DNA of 64,000 nucleotides, from NCBI GenBank assembly GCA_002943765.1, contig PQWQ01000002.1, positions 1,178,001-1,242,000 of the forward strand, read 5' to 3'. Below the pieces are notes generated by a model. The model was not told where the DNA came from, did not search any database, and saw only the letters and a list, made by a program, of their open reading frames with translations. This DNA is from Psoroptes ovis. Its lineage: Eukaryota > Arthropoda > Arachnida > Sarcoptiformes > Psoroptidae. Numbering within the stretch: the stretch's first letter is position 1; each line of letters begins with the position of its first letter. Below, piece by piece: positions 35,085 through 64,000 of the stretch. Made by a program: the position numbers and the translations under genes.

Positions 35085-38000
35085 TTTCACTTTCACATCA
35101 TTTTGCTATTGTAACTGTTCATATTGTTGTTGTCGATTGGTGGTTGGTGAATGGAAAATTTTTTTTTTGTATAAACGTATTTTTTCATTTCAAAGAGAGA
35201 TGCGTATCATTTCAAACACACACATATGTGAATGTGGATGTAAATGCAAAGAAAAATTTGAATATATGTTGAAAAAATACATCTCTTTTACAATTATTTA
35301 TTTATCAACTGTTGGAGAATGAAGAAAATCTTTTTCAATGTTCAAATGTTTTTGCGCCATTGTAAAAAATGATAGAGAAATGACAAGGGAAAGAAAGAGG
35401 AGAATGGAGAGAAAGAGATAGAGAAATTCAATTAGTTGAACACATTGCAAATACATTGAAATACAATTATCTCTTGTTTGTTTGTAAATAAATAAATAAA
35501 TACAAGACTTTGTTTATTTGTTTCTTTTGAATTTATAATAATGTTAAATTCAATTGAAATGAATTGAAATTCAATTGAAATATTGAATAGTTTGAATCGT
35601 TTGAATTGTAGATGGTAAATATATGTGTGTTTACAACAATTCTGACCACCACCACCACTTCTTTTGAGGTTTTAAAGCTTTTCTTGTCAAATTTGCGTTC
35701 GAACGAAACGAAATTCATTGCGTTCAATCAATCGATATATCGCTAATACATAAGAGATACATAGTTTTCATATATAGAAAATTTATTCGTATAATTGAAT
35801 TGTGAACGTAAATCAAATGAATTTTCGATTGAAATTGAATGAAATTCAAAGAGAAAAAAGGCGTCACACGCAAAAAATACTGCGAAACACATACCAACGC
35901 ACACGCATTTTTCTTCTATTGCAAAATTTGATAGGTACCCATACAATAATTTTCAACATGACAAATTTTCTCATCATCATAATGATCATCTTCATATTTT
36001 ATCATTAATCAAATTATACAGATTTTTATATTGTAACTAAAATCCTGTATATTTTTTTTTGGTAAAATGTATACCCACCAATATCAAATGTGTGTATGAC
36101 GCCAGATAATCAAATATTCGAGGATTTTGCGCAATTTTGAATAAGATAAAATTACAAATACTGATACCAAATAATGATTGAAGATTTGGTGAAAAATTTC
36201 AAAGAAAATAAAGCACGAATCTTATGTCATTAATCAACTAATGATAACAATGATAACGGTGTGAAGATATTGTAAGAAAAGATAAATGCATGCATGCAAA
36301 ATAAAGGCCATAAAATAAATTTCAGGTCAAATTTTCAATATTTTTTTCATCATTGAATAATAATCAAAATGATAATAATGAAAAAAATGAAATGAAATTT
36401 TCCGAAAAAAAAGAGAGAAAAAACTAAACTAAACGAACTATTTAATTGAACAGTTGATTGAATCTGGAACAGTCTAACACACCAATTATTATTATGATGA
36501 TCATATAGAAATATAATATATAAAATGACAACGACGACAATTTACAATGGTAAAAATACGAATGAAACCAGATCATACCAACACACACACACATAGTGCA
36601 ACGGTAAGTGTATTGGTTTCGACCGAATGAAAAAAAAATTGGTGAGAGAAACGAAAATTGACAGGTAAATTTTTTCCATGTTATAAATATTTCTACCATA
36701 TCAAAATGATTTAAATCTGAAATAAAGAAAACAAAAAACAAAAAGCTAAGCAATACTGTCAATATATGTCAAAAAAAAAACTGTTATATTTAATTGGTGA
36801 CAAAGCATTTGGAAAATGTTCCTTTTTTAAAAGTATGTAATGTGAATACATACATGTCTTGAACATCTGAACATTTTTTCTGAAATTTCTTACATAGAAA
36901 CAAGTAAATATCACCAGAAAATTGCATTTTGATGATTAAAATTTGAATGGCTCAGGTTGTCTACATTGAATTTTACCAAGGAAATTTTGTTTGAAATTTT
37001 GTGTTTTTAGATTCAAAAGTTTTCCACTTTAAATCTTTCAATTTTTGGATTGTTTTTGCTTTGATTTTTCATACTTTTTTTTCGCTTCTTTTTGATACAA
37101 AAATGACATCATCAAACTAAAGAGAAACAAATGTATAATTTTCAAATGGAGGCAAAAAAAGAAAAAGAAAAACTCTGTCAAGGATGAATGGATGAATGTA
37201 TGGAAATGAAAAAATATTGGTTAGTGGCAAATAACAACAGCTACAGTAACATGGAACATGAATGATATGATTATCGTTTTATTGTTTAGGCTGGTGTGCT
37301 AGAGACAGAGATGGTTAAAAAAGATTGTTATTGTTGAAAGATTGACTAATAATAATAATCATGATAAATGTTACAGTTCATTTTGGATGATGATGATGAT
37401 GACGAAGAAAACCAGTTTTGTTTAGGGTTAAAAATTCATAAACAATTTGAATCAAAATATGATTTAAATCTGGAAAATGCTGATTCGGAAAAAAAAACAC
37501 TAACAATCCATAACACCAGCAACAACAAGATTATCTTTTTGTGGAAATTATGTTTGCAATTATCATGCAAATTGTGAATTTTTAAATGAATGAAAATATC
37601 CGTGAAATAGGTGATGAATTTTAATTGATTTAATAATTTTGAACGGAGAAGGAAAAAAATGGCAGATTCATTCGTCCGGAATATATGATCTAGAAATACA
37701 TACGGAACATGAAAAAATAAAAGAATTGATTGTACCTTGAAAAATAAATGAACGAATCAGACGATGCAATGGATGCATCGGTGCATCCAAGGCTCTAGTT
37801 ACGCTCAACTTAAGAATTGCAAAGATGATTTAACGGAAAAGTCTGGTTTTTCTTTTTGGAAAATCCAAAAATCACCAAAAAACAAAAAAAAAGGTCAATT
37901 TTAATCATTGAAGATGATACAATAATTCTATAATTGGATCAATCAACCATGTAAATGAAAATGTAAAAATTTCACAAGAAATAATTGTGTTCCTAGCTGA

Positions 38001-38598
38001 AATTACATGAATTTATCGAAGAAAAATTTGTTTTTGAACAAAAATTTAGCAAAGGAAAATCTTCCGAAAAATGTTTCATACTTCCCTTATTTTGCAATTA
38101 TGATTATCAATGAAGGAAAAAAAATCATTTAAATCAGTTCAATCTTGAAATTCTTGGAACTTTTTAAGTAAAAAAAAATAAAAACCGGATTTCATATTCG
38201 ATGATGATGATCAAATCATTTTCAAAAAGAAGAAATGCAATAAAGGCTTCATCATTACGGAACATTTATCGGCATTTATTCATATGAAGATGTTTAAGAT
38301 TCAAGGAAACTGTTTGAAATTATCATCAAAAATCATAATTCATAATAATTGTTGATTTACAAAAAAAAACACGAAATGATTATCATTTGAAAATTTAATT
38401 AAATTTTTGATTTGAGAAAAAAAATTTATATTAAATCATAAATATGAGTAAATATGAAAGATGTAATACTTGAACTCAATAATAATGAGAATAATGATAA
38501 ATTCAATATTTACCGGAGCATTTGCATAATACTTGAACTTGTTTTTTCAATGGTGTGACAATTTTGCTGTTTTTGTTTGTAGATTTTATGCTTTCATC

Positions 38599-38626
38599 AA
38601 TTCATAATCTTCTTAGATTATGAATT
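38599..38626. repeat. perfect 12-bp hairpin
   Basis: Arm AATTCATAATCT (38599-38610), loop TCTT, exact complement at 38615-38626. Confidence 0.75.
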
Positions 38627-39930
38627 CCTACGTAGATTATTATTTTTTCTCAGAGTTCATTATTATTCGAAATTAAACGAAGAAGAAGAAGAAATGCAAT
38701 AAAAATGAATTTTAAAGTAAAAAACATATTTTTCAAAATAATACACAATTCATGAAAAATGATGATTTTAGAAAATGTGAAAATATTTTGGAATGAAATA
38801 AGTTGAAATTAAATTTTGCTTTTAAAATTTTGAAATTTAAAACTTGTCATTTAAAAAACAAATTTAAAACACATTTGAATAAATGAATAAATTATTTCAA
38901 TGAGAAAAAACAAAAACAGTAGTTACGATTGATATAATCATGATGACATCTTTGCATCTTTTCGTTTTCAGACAAAATAAAATGAAATAATTTAAATCAC
39001 TTTATTTCAAAATTCAATTTTGATGTTTGAAAAAATTTGGGAATAAAAAAAAAACGAAATCAAATCAAAATTGAAACAAAAATTTCGAGCTCATTTGCAT
39101 AATTTATACCATCATCAATTTTTGAAGATAACTTTATCACTAATGGATCGTTTTTTTCTGTACGTTTTGTTGTAGAAAAATGATTAAATCATTTAGACGA
39201 TTCATTCATTCAAAGAAAAAATTTCATTAGAATTGATCATCATCATCAATCCGGAAGGATGACCAATAATGCTAAATGGCTATGTTTTGAAGTTGAATTA
39301 AAAAAGCGAAACCATTCATTACGGTAAATATGATCATTATCATAATCATCATAATTATTCAATTATTTTGAATTTTAATTCGGGAAAAAAAATAAAATAA
39401 AATAAAACTACATTAATATTTCAGTCTTAATGATGATGATTATGATGATAATAATCGTTTTGTGTATGTGTTTGATCTTAATACACACACACACATACAC
39501 ACACAGACACACGAGCGATAATATCAAATAAACTTTCAAGTTTATCTTCATAATAAAATGAAGCAAACAGCAACAGCAACAGCAACAACAACAACAACAA
39601 CAACAATAATGATTTCATTAAACTTAAACTTTCATTTTTCTTTTTATTTTCATTTGCTTTGCAAAGCACAGACAGGAGAAGAAAACAATTTTACATTCAG
39701 AAAATATCAATAAAATTCAAAGAATATTGCATGTATGTATTCATGTATCCTGATCAACAGCAACATCATAATCATCATCATAATTATGTGATTAAAGGAG
39801 TGGTGGTGATGGTGGTGTGTTCAATGGGAATTGAATTTTTTCTTACTTTTTTTGCTTTGAGTAAATGAAAACAAAATTTGTTTCATGATAAACTTTCATC
39901 ATCATCATTCAAAATCATTTAATGATAACT

Positions 39931-40020
39931 GTGGTCGCTGATGTTGATGTTGCTGATGTTGTTGTTGCTGCCCACCGAACAATATCGTCGTCGTTATCGC
40001 TGCCATCGTCATTCACATAT
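39931..40020. other. GC-richer island with short open frames on both strands
   Basis: About 90 bp of near-balanced composition with several CpGs sits in very A/T-rich DNA. The minus strand has a short ATG frame of 35 codons beginning MTMAAITTTILFGG, then Gln/His. The plus strand also has a 35-codon ATG frame. Neither has clear splice sites. It could be a 5' exon, a promoter island or a micro-ORF. Confidence 0.25.
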
Positions 40021-41765
40021 GCCTGAATAATGGTGAATTTTTCGAAATTTTCTTTAAATTTTAAATTGGCCAAAATTTAAAATGATCATGTTAATGATGA
40101 TGATGATGATGCTCGAACAAACAAACAAATTCATGTTCATCAAATTCAAATAAGGTTTAGTTTGATTGTGTGTGTGTGTGTGTGTGTGTTCAAGTTCCAT
40201 ACAACAATTTGCAAAAAAATATTCATTGCCAAACATGATAATAATGATGATTATTATCATTAAATGTTTTCTTTTTTGTTAATTTTTTATTTTGAAATTG
40301 AAAATATTGAAAATTGTACAAAATTGTCTATTTTAGAATTCATGTTCATTTGTAATTATTACTTTTTTTTTCGTTGATTTTGATATTGATGAACGAATGA
40401 ATATTGAAATTTTCCATCCATCTATCCATCCATCCATCGTCGATAACATACAATCAATTATCAATGAAAAATTGAAAAAAACGATGATCAACTGATGAAC
40501 AACAACAAATATGGTGAATTTTTCCAGTCAAACAATAGATCAAACAACTTCAAATCAGCATCAATGAATATACATCAAAACATGAATAAATAATTTAAGG
40601 AAAAGAAAATAATTGAACAAAACATTTGTATATGAATGAATCGATAATTGAAATTGAAAATGTTCAATGTAAAATCATTGATAAATTGAAACACAATTGT
40701 TTTTTTTTTGCTATAGAAAAAGAAAATTTATTACAATCAATAATTAAAATCAGAATAATTTTACTAAATTATAATCGAAAAGACACAAAAAATAATGAAT
40801 TGTTTTATCAGTTTTGATTATCGATCTTATCTTGTTTGCAAGAAAGAAAGAAAAGAAAAATAATTTTTTAAAATTTGATTCAAGAAAAATAATTCATTTG
40901 TATTTGAAATTTTTATCTTTTTTACAAAACAAAAAAAAACAAACAAACAAAAATAATCCAAGTATTTCTACATGTGTTTTTCTCAATAAAAAAAAATACA
41001 ATTTTTAATCAATTTTTACCCAAAAATAATTTTCTTTTGTTTTTGCACTGATTTTGAGCGAATCAAGTGAATTGTTTCGTTTTTCAATTTTCATTCAAAG
41101 GCTATCGTATAGGAAGGAAGAAAAGATTAGATAAGATTTGAAAATTAAGATCGATAATCTTACAAAAAATTGAATGAAAAAAAGGTCAAGAAAATTAAAA
41201 TACAGAGAATATTGAATTGAAATAAGATAACAACCAGAAAAAAATGACGAAGAAAAAAATATTTAAAAAAATAATAATTCAAATAATAATAATAATAAAA
41301 TGCATTTTCTAATTGTTTGTTTGTCCAATATATCTATCCGCTGTTGTTGTATTATCATTATCTTTTCATAAAAAATATAATAATAATTATTTTATATTAT
41401 TCCATTTAATTCAATTGAATAAATGATTGAATTTTTCAAATTTTTATCGTTTTCAAAAAAAAAAAAAAAAAAATAAATGAACCAGAGGTTACAATAATGA
41501 TGATATTAATAATTATAAAGAGCCAACGATGATGATGATGATGATGATGATGTCTTTAGGATGATATTTAATGTTAATGATCATATATGATGATAATAAA
41601 TCCAAAATACATGAAACGTTCATCGGCTGTTTTGAAATGTCAAAAATTAAATAAAAGAAAATCAAATATTTGTCAGAAAAAAATGCTTTTTTTTCTTCGA
41701 TCAATATTTGTTGACTGTATTTATCGTCATTGTTCATTCATTTTTTGATGATGAATGCTTGTCAT

Positions 41766-41771
41766 TTTATT
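41766..41771 (-). terminator. poly(A) signal of the Toca/Cip4 gene
   Basis: AATAAA on the minus strand lies 168 bp beyond the TAA at 41939-41941. Other hexamers are near, so the choice is tentative. Confidence 0.35.
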
Positions 41772-41938
41772 TTGCTTAATTTTTTGTTATATTTTTTTTA
41801 CATATCTTGAACATGAAAACAAGTTTCGAATCAATTGTCTTTTGTCTATTTTGAATATTGATTGTTACTGAGTATATATCACGATTAATATCATTTTCAT
41901 AAAAAAATTTTTATACGATTGCTTTTGTTTAAAATAGT

Positions 41939-62895
<20,957 letters not shown>

Positions 62896-64000
62896 CGCTG
62901 ATATAATTTTTTTTACCAAATTTTTTTCTTTGATTAGTTGATTAATTTGACGTATATTTTTTTTCCTTAAAAGTTTATTTATTTATTTATTCGTTCATTG
63001 ATATTATGTTATAATATCATTCATTTGTCGCTTGTGTTGCTTTATCATTTAGTTGTAAAGGTAGAATAATAACTATAACAGAAGATAATCATTTGACAGT
63101 TGTTTGGTTACGACGATATATATCAATTTATACGGAACTTTTTATCGAAAAAAAAATTAAGAAATATTTAAGAAATGAAAAAATCGGTCATTTGGAAGTT
63201 TGTTTTTTTTTTTTTTGGTACACATATGTTGTTTGAAGGTAGATATTTGGTTGTTACATCGATGTATCATAGATTTATCAATTATTTATTTAATATTTAT
63301 CTATCATTTATTTATTCATCAATGTCACATTTTTTTTTGTAAAACACCAATGAAGAATTTTGAAAGAAAAAAATCCAGATTAAATATCATGTATTTGAAT
63401 GATAAAATAAACACAACACACATTAAGCACTAATAAACATTATGTAAACAGCATTTTAATGATTAAAATTGGATTATTTATTGCCATTTTTGCTGAAAAA
63501 GAGGTAAATTTTCACAAATTTTCTCGATTGAATCAATAATTAAAAGTGGAATTATTATTAAAGCAACAAGTCTTGATTCAATAATATTGTAAATTCATTG
63601 ATCAATGGTAATAAATTTGGTCGTTTTAAATCTTTTGATTCAATTTCTTATGTCGTAGCTGTGGTTTTTTTGGTGTTTAATTTGATTTCAATTTCAATTT
63701 CACATTCACATTCTATTTTTTTATTTATTTTTTGGCAGATGATTATGAAATTTCTATATTTTGTATAATTTTTAAAATTAAACAACTAAATAATTAAACG
63801 ATCAAACAAACATCACAAACATTTGATGACAACTGTAAATCATATAAGAGGAGATAAATTGAGAGCATTTTCATTTTTTCAATTCAATTTAAACACATCT
63901 AAAACGGTAAATTTTTATCATTTGCTTTCATTAATCCATTCAATACATATAAATGAACAGATTACAAATTAATTTCTAAATTTAGTTTCGAAAAAAAAAA
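62896..64000 (-). promoter_or_regulatory. 5' flank of the Toca gene
   Basis: This lies upstream of the MSWG start codon. The frame stays open for seven codons upstream without a Met that suits the family. I see A/T-rich DNA with (TTTA)n near 62973-62991 and no clear TATA or GC-rich island, so a 5' UTR intron and a more distant promoter are possible. No other gene is visible up to the window end. Confidence 0.35.

Larger units (their letters stand above)
27294..41765. other. 14-kb gene-poor region
   Basis: No exon with splice-consistent ends or recognisable protein similarity was found on either strand. The open frames are short and follow local A/T composition. The region holds (CAAT)n at about 30566-30610, (CA)/(TG) and (CAA)n microsatellites near 39480-39610 and 40168-40189, several perfect palindromes, and composition islands at about 34860-35040 and 39930-40020. 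It is probably the upstream regulatory region of the membrane-protein gene, or holds undetected noncoding RNA genes. Confidence 0.5.

Noticed and set aside
36595..36630. Possible tRNA B-box-like sequence (GGTTTCGACC)
   Set aside because: No matching A box at the right distance and no cloverleaf could be drawn.
36442..36762. Signal-peptide-like frame as a missing first exon of the membrane-protein gene
   Set aside because: No donor in a suitable phase after the hydrophobic stretch, and Phe/Leu-rich starts are frequent by chance here.

Overview
The window looks like nuclear DNA of a small arthropod. The best fit is an astigmatid mite of the dust-mite/scab-mite type, but this is inference. It is very AT-rich, Ser/His/Asn/Asp runs come from (TCA)n-type triplets, introns are mostly 59-80 bp with GT/AG ends, and the two recognisable host proteins are animal families (CDK12/13 and Cip4/Toca-1). 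I saw no bacterial-style operons, ribosome binding sites, CRISPR arrays, rRNA or tRNA.

Layout. At 1-653 (+) is the 3' part of an unidentified gene cut by the window edge. At 1119-2807 (+) is a single-exon gene for a probably secreted, Ser/Asn/Asp-rich protein. About 6 kb of AT-rich DNA without a supportable gene follows. At 8878-13531 (-) is a complete seven-exon CDK12/13 kinase gene (about 1420 aa). About 0.8 kb upstream of its start codon sits a complete, apparently very young Ty3/gypsy LTR retroelement of the env-bearing (errantivirus-like) type at 14340-21484 (-). It has LTRs that differ only in three homopolymer lengths, a 4-5 bp target duplication, a polypurine tract, a fused gag-pol-env frame and a second frame with the rest of env. 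At 21870-27293 (-) is a five-exon gene for a single-pass membrane protein with a low-complexity ectodomain, a long tail and a C-terminal class I PDZ-type ligand. 27294-41938 is gene-poor, with perfect palindromes and two unusual composition islands.

The right third belongs mainly to one gene, a Cip4/FNBP1/Toca-1 homologue (F-BAR + HR1 + SH3) on the minus strand. Its body is at 41939-44525. The canonical 8-codon first exon (starting MSWG) lies 18.3 kb upstream at 62872-62895, so 44526-62871 is a giant intron. Within that intron are two further candidate first coding exons (44663-44869 and 57549-57965) ending in phase-0 donors that fit exon 2, a 130-bp CA microsatellite, a 22-bp tandem duplication and perfect hairpins.

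The host genes do not form a pathway. CDK12 is a nuclear transcription-elongation kinase, Toca links membrane curvature to actin, and the membrane protein is unnamed. All gene models were made by reading splice sites by eye. Exons were accepted only where reading phase and family alignment agreed.
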